A DNA stretch of 46,513 nt, taken from positions 1 through 46,513 of IMG/VR virus record IMGVR_UViG_3300030389_003660; one strand, written 5' to 3'. This document shows positions 35,577 to 42,092 of this stretch, one piece after another (the stretch's first letter is position 1; each line of letters opens with the position of its first letter). This DNA comes from a virus. The position numbers and the translations under genes are program-made. The notes beneath the pieces are model-generated. The model was not told the origin of the DNA, did not search any database, and was given only the letters and a program-made list of their open reading frames with translations.

Positions 35577-35835
35577 CGTCTTTGTATTTAATAGTACCGT
35601 CCTGGATATTAATATCATTAGAACCATACTTTTCTTGAAAACTTGATTGCATTTTATTTAATCTATCGTTGCCTTCAAACAAAGCATGCAAAGCGTTATG
35701 CTTTTGCACTTCTATAGTACCAATATCAAACTGTAGTTTATTTATAGCTGAAACTACCTGTCTAAGCTCTGTAAGCTCTTCTTCAGAGATCTTTTCTGGT
35801 TTTAGGTCAATGACCTTTTCTTTCTTTTTTCCCAT
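35557..35835 (-). CDS. Small coiled-coil protein, 92 aa
   Basis: A basic N-terminus (MGKKKEKVIDLK) leads into a long helix (EEELTELRQVVSAINKLQFD, continuing IGTIEVQKHNALHALFEGND), then a shorter helix (RLNKMQSSFQEKYG) and an acidic tail. The helix-turn-helix hairpin shape resembles prefoldin-like small proteins. The leader before ATG is AT-only (TTTAATTTAATTTAATT), repeated before other genes of the genome. The function is unknown; chaperone-like or scaffold accessory roles would fit the neighbouring GroES-like gene. Confidence 0.6.
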   Translation of the reverse strand: MGKKKEKVIDLKPEKISEEELTELRQVVSAINKLQFDIGTIEVQKHNALHALFEGNDRLNKMQSSFQEKYGSNDINIQDGTIKYKDDEPSDS

Positions 35836-35857
35836 AATTAAATTAAATTAAAATTGT

Positions 35858-36100
35858 TTATTTTAGCTCTTCTGGATACCACTCACCTTCTTCATCTTGA
35901 AGTATAGCTACAAAATCATCATAAGAGTACTCTGTCTTTCCACTTAAGAAGCTAGGTTGTGTTCCGTCGTATTTTACAAATGTCTTTGTGTTATCATTGT
36001 TATATCTAAGCGTGTCTGCAGATGTTTCTAGCACCTGCGAGAAATCTACTGAACTTACGTCACTAGCGTTTATAACTGTTATTTTTCTATTATTGTACAT
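35858..36100 (-). CDS. Small acidic protein of unknown function, 80 aa
   Basis: The ATG at 36100 (MYNNRKITVINASDVS) overlaps the stop of the LamG-like gene as TAATG, which favours it over the ATG nine codons earlier at 36127. The product has an N-terminal beta hairpin (RKITVINASDVSSVDFSQVL), a middle KTFVKYDGTQPSF stretch and an acidic C-terminus (AILQDEEGEWYPEELK). The pattern could be a small fibre-assembly or attachment protein because it lies directly downstream of the lectin-like gene. No family was recognised. Confidence 0.55.
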   Translation of the reverse strand: MYNNRKITVINASDVSSVDFSQVLETSADTLRYNNDNTKTFVKYDGTQPSFLSGKTEYSYDDFVAILQDEEGEWYPEELK

Positions 36101-37080
36101 TATGTTGTAACATTTCTTTTTATCCACGTAGGTGAATTAACTAAATCAAAAGCTTGACCGCTGTTTCCAGAGCTGTCAGCAACAGATGTACCAGATCCTT
36201 CGTCAAACTTATACCATCTTTCTAAATCTCCACTACTCGTGTAATCACCAAAGTTAGATGTCAAAGTAGGATTTGTATAGAATATTTCTTTAACTTCTGC
36301 TTGAGTAAGTGCAGAGCTCCAAAATGCTTGAGGCCCAAGTTGTACAATGTATTGTGATTGTATTAAGTTGGCGGTTTTTTGCAAATTAAAAGTAGTGCTA
36401 CCACAGTGAGACTCAAAGTTCGTAGAAGACGCAAGAGTTATTTCAGTTGAACCGCGGCCTGCACTAACGTCTTCAGTAGTAGCTGCAGGTATTTCAATTC
36501 CATTTATATATAACTTAAAATCTCTATTCGTACCGCTAGCGTCGCACGTTAGTGCAAAACACACAAATCCTTTTGTAAGTCCACCTGGTGGAGTATACAT
36601 AGAACCTCCTGGAAGTGCCCCGTTCATGGCGTTCTGATCGCCACCTCTAATAGGGCTTTCAAGAGGGCTTATAACAAAGGATTTTTGTTGTATCATTGAT
36701 CCTCCTGATCTTGCTTGCACAAACCATATGGGTGTAACGCGAGTTTGATTAGGATCTGCGTCACCTTCGTGCGCAAATTGAGTAAGATTACTTAAACTGT
36801 ACTCACCAGAGCTTTGAAAACGTATAAAATTATTTCCAGCAAAAGTGTTTTCTCCTTTAGCCCAATGAGATTGAAGCTGGCTGTTCCAATTACTCGAAGT
36901 AGCGCTTGGTATAGATATCCACCACATATAAGTCCAGCTTCCAGCACCCATTAACGTGCCTATATCTGTTCCATCGTCTTGATGTATTTCATCATTGGAA
37001 GCATCTAGTTGGACTACGTTTGAGTATACTAAAGTATCTTTAAATAAGTTCTCGGAAGTCTGTGAGCCTGCGCCTATCAT
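36100..37080 (-). CDS. LamG / concanavalin-like lectin structural protein
   Basis: The 326-residue beta-sandwich protein has the usual LamG_3 order: WTYMWWISIPSA in the first sheet, then GFVCFALTCDASGTNRDFKL and YINGIEI. A late LGPQAFWSSALTQAEVKEIF motif (the L-x-x-x-x-x-W-x-x-x-L-t-x-x-E-v-x-x-l signature of this fold) is followed by RWYKFDEGSGTSVADSSGN. This fold binds sugars. In a phage it most often decorates heads, necks or fibres and mediates weak binding to host glycans. It is coupled on both sides (TAATG). Confidence 0.72.
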   Translation of the reverse strand: MIGAGSQTSENLFKDTLVYSNVVQLDASNDEIHQDDGTDIGTLMGAGSWTYMWWISIPSATSSNWNSQLQSHWAKGENTFAGNNFIRFQSSGEYSLSNLTQFAHEGDADPNQTRVTPIWFVQARSGGSMIQQKSFVISPLESPIRGGDQNAMNGALPGGSMYTPPGGLTKGFVCFALTCDASGTNRDFKLYINGIEIPAATTEDVSAGRGSTEITLASSTNFESHCGSTTFNLQKTANLIQSQYIVQLGPQAFWSSALTQAEVKEIFYTNPTLTSNFGDYTSSGDLERWYKFDEGSGTSVADSSGNSGQAFDLVNSPTWIKRNVTT

Positions 37081-37463
37081 TATTCGCCTATATAAGCAAT
37101 TACTTTACCTGAGTATACATCTATTTCTGTCCAGCGACCGTATATAGTAACTCCTTTAGGAAACGTTACAGAATCACCTTCAGCTGATCCACCGATAATT
37201 AAACCGCCAGAACCTTCATCTGTAGTTTCTGAACCGTCAGCAAGATCGTTAGCTGGTTGCTCTGTACCAATATACTGATCTGAACCTGAGACAGGTATAT
37301 CTGCTACTAAACCACCAGTATCATCAAATACTGTATTATCTAGCATTGTGATAGCTACAAACACTTTACCTGTTGGTGGTTTTATAGCATCGCTACTTGC
37401 TGTAGTATACGCTGAGCCTAACTGTCCAAACTGGTAGGCTACTTCTGTTGAATTAATTCCCAT
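37080..37463 (-). CDS. Small structural protein, possible head decoration protein
   Basis: The 127-residue product is beta-rich with a Gly/Asp/Ser-rich middle (residues 50-95) and an opening MGINSTEVAYQFGQLGSAYT. The C-terminal strand region is FPKGVTIYGRWTEIDVYSGK followed by VIAYIGE. I recall proteins of this type in marine phage structural clusters as small virion proteins that set up a short beta-sandwich. It lies between the holin-like gene and the lectin. Capsid decoration or fibre base is possible; no motif decides. Confidence 0.55.
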   Translation of the reverse strand: MGINSTEVAYQFGQLGSAYTTASSDAIKPPTGKVFVAITMLDNTVFDDTGGLVADIPVSGSDQYIGTEQPANDLADGSETTDEGSGGLIIGGSAEGDSVTFPKGVTIYGRWTEIDVYSGKVIAYIGE

Positions 37464-37464
37464 T

Positions 37465-37893
37465 TTATTTTTTTACTTTTTCTATAGATCTACCAGCAAA
37501 GTACGCACCAAAAGCGGTAAGCATAAGTATTTGTAGTAAGTCTACATATGAATCTTTAACATTGAAAGGTAAGTTGTCTAAACTATCAAAAACCATTGTT
37601 AGCATAAACATACCCATTAGACATATAAGTGTTAGTGGTCTTATAAGCTTAGCTAGCTTTACATCGCTACCCATATCAGCCTTCCATCTTTCGCTTACAT
37701 TATTTTGAAAAGCAACCTCAGCATCTACAGCAGCCATACCAGCTTCTGTATCTACGTCTGGATCTTTGTCAATAAGATTTTTAACTACACCTAACGCACC
37801 TTGATCTGGTAGAAAGTCTCCTACTACGTCAAGAACGTTTGGTGCTTTATTCTTTAGCCATTTGCCTAGGCCTGTATCTTTAATCTTCTTCAT
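37465..37893 (-). CDS. Holin of the 3TM / GTA-type family
   Basis: The 142-residue product has an N-terminal amphipathic region (GLGKWLKNKAPNVLDVVGDF), a central soluble helix (VDAEVAFQNNVSERWKADM) and then a hydrophobic C-terminal half. The segment KLIRPLTLICLMGMFMLTMV is one membrane span; VDLLQILMLTAFGAYFAGRS is the second. This is the pattern of the Holin_3TMs (gene-transfer-agent holin) family, with the R-P before the first span and the G-R-S-x-E-K end typical for it. It would form membrane lesions that time lysis. No endolysin was identified next to it; the HExxH protein upstream is a weak candidate partner. Confidence 0.75.
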   Translation of the reverse strand: MKKIKDTGLGKWLKNKAPNVLDVVGDFLPDQGALGVVKNLIDKDPDVDTEAGMAAVDAEVAFQNNVSERWKADMGSDVKLAKLIRPLTLICLMGMFMLTMVFDSLDNLPFNVKDSYVDLLQILMLTAFGAYFAGRSIEKVKK

Positions 37894-38243
37894 TACTCTG
37901 CTTTTTTAGCTCTCTTCTCCCAAGGAAATACATTACTTCCTTCTTCATGCCATTTGCCGTTGTATTTAATCTTACCGTCTTTTCTGTGGTAAGTCTTATT
38001 ACCATCTCTTACATAATCATCGCCATAAGCGATTCTGCCTTGCTTCATCTCTTTAGCATGTACGCTTTCATGGCGTATAACTCTTTTTTCTAGCGCGCTA
38101 CCTTTTGGCACGTCTTTATCTATAAAGATACTTCCGTCCATGTTAGCTTCGCCTAAGATACCTGGGTCAAGGTCTTTTCTAACTATCTTTGTGTTTTCAG
38201 GCGTGCGTATCTTTCTACGCTCTTTACCCATTTTGTAAGACAT
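37893..38243 (-). CDS. Small HExxH zinc-metallopeptidase-like protein
   Basis: The 116-residue protein carries RHESVHAKEMKQGRIAYGDD. HESVH at residues 58-62 is a zincin motif, and the following M-x-x-G and Y-x-D-D resemble small phage zincin-like proteins annotated as peptidases. The rest is basic, with a WHEEGSNVFPWEKRAKK end. Its N-terminus MSYKMGKERRK resembles the MAFKMK start of its neighbours in shape. It overlaps the holin start as TAATG. It could be a prohead protease, a cell-wall enzyme or a virion factor. Catalytic activity is not provable without the third metal ligand. Confidence 0.62.
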   Translation of the reverse strand: MSYKMGKERRKIRTPENTKIVRKDLDPGILGEANMDGSIFIDKDVPKGSALEKRVIRHESVHAKEMKQGRIAYGDDYVRDGNKTYHRKDGKIKYNGKWHEEGSNVFPWEKRAKKAE

Positions 38244-38497
38244 TATTTTTCTCTACGACGTTCAACTTGCTTTTCAAAAAACTTTTGGCTTGACTCACTT
38301 GCTTTTCTTCTTAGTCTTTTAGCTTTAGCTTTCTTGCCTTTGTGAGAAGCAACGTTTCCTCTTCTTTCTAATCTTGCAGACTTATAGTCACCTTCGTCTA
38401 ATCGCTCGGTGACGTTTTTAACGGTACCTCCTTTTCTACCTCTAATTCTATCTGCCTTAGTTTTTTTGAAACTAGACGGTTTCATTTTAAAAGCCAT
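38243..38497 (-). CDS. Small very basic protein with MAFKMK start
   Basis: The product is 84 residues, with about a third Lys or Arg and few hydrophobic residues. It starts MAFKMKPSSFKKTKADRIRG, sharing its first six residues with three other proteins of this cluster. The remainder (KAKAKRLRRKASESSQK) should be helical and nucleic-acid binding or capsid-packaged. It overlaps the downstream gene by one base. Its codons for the MAFKMK hexapeptide differ from the other copies (ATG GCT TTT AAA ATG AAA), which points to selection on the peptide. Confidence 0.62.
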   Translation of the reverse strand: MAFKMKPSSFKKTKADRIRGRKGGTVKNVTERLDEGDYKSARLERRGNVASHKGKKAKAKRLRRKASESSQKFFEKQVERRREK

Positions 38498-38498
38498 G

Positions 38499-38939
38499 TT
38501 ATCTGTCTTTATCTCGTATCATATCGTCTATTGCTTTATTATAGACTTTATCTGTATACGACTTGTTGTTGTAAAAGATACTGCGTTCAGAAGTCGGCAT
38601 GTCTTCTTCGCCTAGCAGTATGCGATATATTCGTGTTACTAGCTGTGAGCATTTAAACGACGTTTTAAATACAGAGTACTTAATACTTGTTCTGTTTCTA
38701 TGTCGCCAAACCTCTATCCAGCCAGCTGATCGGAGTTTCTCCCACCTTTTCTTATCCCAAGAATATGTGTAAGCACCCTCGATAAATTCGTTACGGGTAA
38801 ATCTACCCTTATGATCTAGATATATAAGTAGTTCTAGATCAGCATCAGTTAACCCATAAGTCTTACAGGCCCACTTACGCGTGAGCCTGTAGTACTTAAG
38901 GATATTCATATCACGCAGATCCTGCGCTGTTAGTCTCAT
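38499..38939 (-). CDS. MarR-like winged-helix DNA-binding protein
   Basis: The product is 146 residues. A helix (DADLELLIYLDHKGRFTRNE) precedes a recognition-helix-like stretch (YSWDKKRWEKLRSAGWIEVW) and a wing (RHRNRTSIKYSVF), the order of a MarR-type winged helix. A final helix region (KCSQLVTRIYRILLGEEDMP) could be the dimerisation part. Marine phages often carry this protein annotated as MarR-like. In this late operon it may regulate phage or host transcription, or act in packaging. The start follows normal spacing, and the stop lies one base before the MAFKMK gene start. Confidence 0.66.
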   Translation of the reverse strand: MRLTAQDLRDMNILKYYRLTRKWACKTYGLTDADLELLIYLDHKGRFTRNEFIEGAYTYSWDKKRWEKLRSAGWIEVWRHRNRTSIKYSVFKTSFKCSQLVTRIYRILLGEEDMPTSERSIFYNNKSYTDKVYNKAIDDMIRDKDR

Positions 38940-38942
38940 TTA

Positions 38943-39257
38943 TTATGAGTCAGCAGTAAGAGCTGTTCCAGTTATTGCTGGGTGAATAAATACACCAGCC
39001 AAAGCGTCAGCAACTACAACCATTCCACTTGAATGCGCGTTAGAAGCGTTTAAAGCACCAACTATAGCGTCACAAACCTCTTGCTCTTTGTTTGAGTCAA
39101 TGGTTAATGTAACTAAATCAGTATCAGCAGCGTCGTTAGTAGCTGGTACAAAAAATAGCTTTAACGCAGTGTCGCCATCGTGTAGCACGTTAATAAGATT
39201 AGCCGCTGGATACATATAAGCATCGTTGTCGGCGTCTTTAAAATACAAAAATTTCAT
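38943..39257 (-). CDS. Small beta/alpha structural-like protein, 104 aa
   Basis: The product begins MKFLYFKDADNDAYMYPAAN and has a hydrophobic LFFVPATND strand, an acidic turn and a helix (EQEVCDAIVGALNASNAHSS) before a Val/Ala-rich C-terminus. It is Ala/Asp-rich, unlike the basic neighbours. The pattern of small strands with one helix suggests a compact fold, possibly a virion decoration or assembly factor. No family was recognised. The 101-nt gap to groES upstream is AT-rich without a stem-loop. Confidence 0.55.
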   Translation of the reverse strand: MKFLYFKDADNDAYMYPAANLINVLHDGDTALKLFFVPATNDAADTDLVTLTIDSNKEQEVCDAIVGALNASNAHSSGMVVVADALAGVFIHPAITGTALTADS

Positions 39258-39358
39258 GTTTAAATTTTTTAAATTGTTAATTGTTTATTGATTTACCGTT
39301 TAAGGTGTATGATTTAAGGTTTAGGTCTAATATCTATATCACACGTTTAGCGAAGTAG

Positions 39359-39616
39359 TTACTCTACAAGTACTACATCTCTTGCTCGGATTACATGATA
39401 CATCGTATCTGCCCAGGTTATACCATGCCCAGCATGTTTGTCGAAATATATAATATCGTTATCTTTTAGGCCTTCAACTAAATTACCTGTAGAGATAATT
39501 GTAGCTTTTACATACCTGTTTGTTTCGTCTAGTTCTTCTGTGAGAAGTAGGCCACCAACTTTCTTAGGACCTACTTTCTCTACATCTACTACTATATAAT
39601 CATTGATTGCTTTCAT
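39359..39616 (-). CDS. groES: Co-chaperonin GroES
   Basis: The 85-residue product (from ATG at 39616; an ATG four codons upstream at 39628 is possible) follows the GroES order. It has the strand AINDYIVVDVEKV, a mobile loop GPKKVGGLLLTEE with the GG-hydrophobic triplet that binds GroEL, VKATIISTGN, then KDNDIIYFDKHAGHGI with the GD/ND-x-I-x-F turn, and a C-terminal MYHVIRARDVVLVE. It is slightly shorter than the 94-97 residues of bacterial GroES. It lies downstream of and overlapping groEL, reversing the bacterial groES-groEL order. It should cap the phage GroEL, or the host one, to fold phage proteins. Confidence 0.85.
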   Translation of the reverse strand: MKAINDYIVVDVEKVGPKKVGGLLLTEELDETNRYVKATIISTGNLVEGLKDNDIIYFDKHAGHGITWADTMYHVIRARDVVLVE

Positions 39617-41171
39617 CCGCTCTAGCATTTGATATTACACAATCAGCTGATATAATAGTCGATACTACTGACACAGCGTTCTTTAGCGCAGACTTAGTTA
39701 CAAGTACTGGATCTACAATACCTGCTTCAATCATATCTACGCACTCACCAGTTATCACATCGATACCACAATACTCTTGATCGTCGCATACTATACCTGT
39801 AATACCTGCATTATCTAGTATTGTATTGAAAGGAGCTTTAATAGCTTCTAACAATACTTCCTCACCCGCGTTAGCGGGAGAAATTTTTTGAGATGCCCAC
39901 CATAGCGCCGAACCGCCGCCAGGTACTATACCTTCTTTGAGTGCTGCTTTAGTTGCGTATATAGCGTCTTCAACTCTGTCTTTCTTTTCTTTGAGCTCAA
40001 CCTTTGATGCTGCACCTACTTTGATAATACCTACAGAACCTGATAGCATAGCTAGACGTTCTTCAAGCTTCTTTTTCATAAAGCCATTTTTCTCTTCTGC
40101 TATTTTACCTACAACTTGATCTACACGCTCTTCAATCTCTGGCGTCATATCTTCAAGCGTTATAGTAGTAGAGCTATCACTAGTCACTGCATACTCAGCT
40201 TCACCAAGGTGCTCTACACTTATAAGATCTAAGTCATCACCTAGTTCTTCATTAATAACTGTAGCGCCTGTCATTATAGCTAAATCTTCAGTAGCGTCTT
40301 GCTTAGTAGGGCCAAAGCCAGGTAAGTCAACTATATTGACTTTAATATTGCCTTTTACCTTGTTCATCATAAGCGCTGACTTAACACCAGATGCTACAGG
40401 TGCTATAATAAGTAAAGCACGCCCTTTTTTAATGACGTGCTCTAATACATTTTGTATCTTACGCACGTTAGGTATTTCGCTAGATACAATTAATACATAA
40501 GGATTATCTAACTCTGCTAAATGCTTATCAGTGTTAGTGACGAAGTGCGGCGACGTAAGCCCGCAGTCAAACTGCACCCCGTCAACTAACTCCACATGCG
40601 TTTCATCGGTGTCACCTTCCTCCATAAGTACGACACCATCCTTACCTACTTTTTGGTAAGCTTCCGCAATAATGCTTCCAAGGGCTTTATCATTATTGCA
40701 ACTAATCGCGCTAACAGCGCTAAGCATGCTCCCTTCAACTTCAATAGCCCGTCCTTCAAGATGTTGCACAACTTTGTCCAGGCCTGAGCTAATACCTGCT
40801 TTGATTTCTCGTATAGATTCTTCAGCATATTTATCTTTGTTTACTTCTTTTAAAAGTGCTTCGGCAAGTACGGTAGCTGTAGTAGTACCGTCACCTGCTT
40901 CTTTCACTGTATTGTTAGCTGCTTCTTTAATAAGAGTAGCACCTATGTTTTCAACCGGATCATATAAGACTACGCTTTGGGCAACGGTTACTCCGTCTTT
41001 TGTGATCACCGGTCGGCCGCGAGCATCTTCGTATATAACGCATTTACCCGATGCGCCTAATGTACTCTTTACGGCTTGTGCTAGCTTATCTACACCAGCT
41101 ATTACTTTTTGCTTAGCGGTTTGACCAAAGTCTAAACGTTTGATCAACTCACTAGGTAAGTTGTATTCCAT
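39600..41171 (-). CDS. groEL: Chaperonin GroEL
   Basis: The 523-residue product is clearly a group I chaperonin. It has ASGKCVIYED, the TKDGVTVA segment, the ATP-binding AGDGTTTATVLAEALL at about residues 92-107, ALLIIAPVASGVKSALMMNK in the apical domain, SKVELKEKKDRVEDAIYATK with the catalytic Asp of the VEDA motif near residue 400, and the GIVPGGGSAL loop. It is shorter than bacterial GroEL and ends ARADESNQ, lacking the GGM repeats. It is followed by an overlapping groES. Phage GroEL homologues are known from large phages, so this is probably a functional folding machine for virion proteins. Confidence 0.9.
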   Translation of the reverse strand: MEYNLPSELIKRLDFGQTAKQKVIAGVDKLAQAVKSTLGASGKCVIYEDARGRPVITKDGVTVAQSVVLYDPVENIGATLIKEAANNTVKEAGDGTTTATVLAEALLKEVNKDKYAEESIREIKAGISSGLDKVVQHLEGRAIEVEGSMLSAVSAISCNNDKALGSIIAEAYQKVGKDGVVLMEEGDTDETHVELVDGVQFDCGLTSPHFVTNTDKHLAELDNPYVLIVSSEIPNVRKIQNVLEHVIKKGRALLIIAPVASGVKSALMMNKVKGNIKVNIVDLPGFGPTKQDATEDLAIMTGATVINEELGDDLDLISVEHLGEAEYAVTSDSSTTITLEDMTPEIEERVDQVVGKIAEEKNGFMKKKLEERLAMLSGSVGIIKVGAASKVELKEKKDRVEDAIYATKAALKEGIVPGGGSALWWASQKISPANAGEEVLLEAIKAPFNTILDNAGITGIVCDDQEYCGIDVITGECVDMIEAGIVDPVLVTKSALKNAVSVVSTIISADCVISNARADESNQ

Positions 41172-41206
41172 ATTGTATTAAATTAAATTATATTGGTTTG
41201 TTTGGA

Positions 41207-41449
41207 TTATCTGAACTGATCGGTAATTTTGTTACCTCTTTTCATTTTTCTTTCAGCTCTTTTAGTTTTACCTCGGCGTTCTAGTTCTTCAGCGCGTAGT
41301 TCTTTCTTACGACCTCGCTGGTATTTACGGTCAGCCTTAATAGCATCTTTATCTCCACCAAGAGACTTACGATGCTCTTTAATGTCTTGCCGCATTTCCT
41401 TACGAGTTCTATCGCCGTAGAACTTCATGCCTTTCATTTTGAAAGCCAT
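41207..41449 (-). CDS. Small basic protein with MAFKMK start, 80 aa
   Basis: The product begins MAFKMKGMKFYGDRTRKEMR and is highly charged (Lys, Arg and Glu) throughout, ending GNKITDQFR. It appears fully helical and would be a good nucleic-acid or capsid-lumen binder. The first six residues equal those of three other proteins in this cluster, while the downstream sequence is unrelated. The codons are ATG GCT TTC AAA ATG AAA, differing from the other copies. It lies two bases after the 99-aa gene and immediately before groEL. Confidence 0.62.
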   Translation of the reverse strand: MAFKMKGMKFYGDRTRKEMRQDIKEHRKSLGGDKDAIKADRKYQRGRKKELRAEELERRGKTKRAERKMKRGNKITDQFR

Positions 41450-41451
41450 GA

Positions 41452-41751
41452 TTATTTAATGTAAAGTTTTGTACCAGCTTTAAACTTTTCTGTATCGTCT
41501 TGAACAGTGACGAACTTTCTTCCGTCGCTATCTGTTTTTACAGTAGATAAGTTTCCTTCGTCAATATTCGCAGAATCAACTGATTTTCCAGAAGATGTTG
41601 TATACTTACTAGGATTTCCGTGTGTAGTATGATCTCCTTCTTTTGGACCTTCGTGTCCTTTTTTCGCAGGAGACTTATGCCCCATCTTCATCGTTGACTT
41701 AGTAGCCATTGAACCCAACTTGTATGGGTTACCTTTCATTTTAAACGCCAT
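41452..41751 (-). CDS. Small Lys/His-rich protein with MAFKMKG start, 99 aa
   Basis: The product starts MAFKMKGNPYKLGSMATKST. Its middle is low in hydrophobics, with HKSPAKKGHEGPKEGDHTTH and SSGKSVDSAN. The C-terminus holds a short folded part (DGRKFVTVQDDTEKFKAGTK). The MAFKMKG start and the SPAK motif recur in the 299-aa neighbour (ESPAKMGHSPKKMKK), so these proteins may be related in use. It is probably an unfolded virion or head-interior component. No enzyme motif is visible. Confidence 0.6.
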   Translation of the reverse strand: MAFKMKGNPYKLGSMATKSTMKMGHKSPAKKGHEGPKEGDHTTHGNPSKYTTSSGKSVDSANIDEGNLSTVKTDSDGRKFVTVQDDTEKFKAGTKLYIK

Positions 41752-41756
41752 GTTTG

Positions 41757-42053
41757 TTAATTTTTAAAAGTTTTTACAACTTTAGGACCTTTTGTAGCCT
41801 CTAATTTTTTAGAAAAGTAGTCAATACTGCCGTCAATCGCAGATTCTGCGCCTTCCATGGTCTCTCTGCGTGTAACTGCGTGCCAACTTTCTTCGTCTTG
41901 CGGGTTTGATACCTCTGTTTGGTAAAATCCGTTAGGTAATTGGGTGATTCGCCAGTTAGATTTTGCAGACATGTGTGTCCATTCTGTAATTTCTTGTTTA
42001 CTTGGCTTAATTGTGTGCGTCGTAGACGCTGTTTTGTAGTATAAATAGGTCAT
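41757..42053 (-). CDS. Small protein of unknown function, 98 aa
   Basis: The product begins MTYLYYKTASTTHTIKPSKQ and has the segments EWTHMSAKSNWRITQLPNGF and SWHAVTRRETMEGAESAIDG, rich in Trp, Thr and Ser. The composition differs from its basic neighbours: it looks like a small alpha/beta domain with a helix near the end (AIDGSIDYFSKKLEATKG). It sits between two MAFKMK genes with 5-nt and 39-nt gaps. It could be a DNA-binding or assembly factor. No family was recognised. Confidence 0.55.
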   Translation of the reverse strand: MTYLYYKTASTTHTIKPSKQEITEWTHMSAKSNWRITQLPNGFYQTEVSNPQDEESWHAVTRRETMEGAESAIDGSIDYFSKKLEATKGPKVVKTFKN

Positions 42054-42092
42054 ATTTATTGGTTTTTAGGTTATATATTAGTAAGTCTACCT

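Noticed and set aside
39865-39878. CCCGC-GTTA-GCGGG hairpin followed by a T run on the plus strand
   Set aside because: It is inside groEL coding sequence and would act on the antisense strand; five pairs can arise by chance.
40672-41124. Open plus-strand frame of 150 codons
   Set aside because: Antisense to groEL, whose protein sequence is unmistakable; the reverse frame has no recognisable content.
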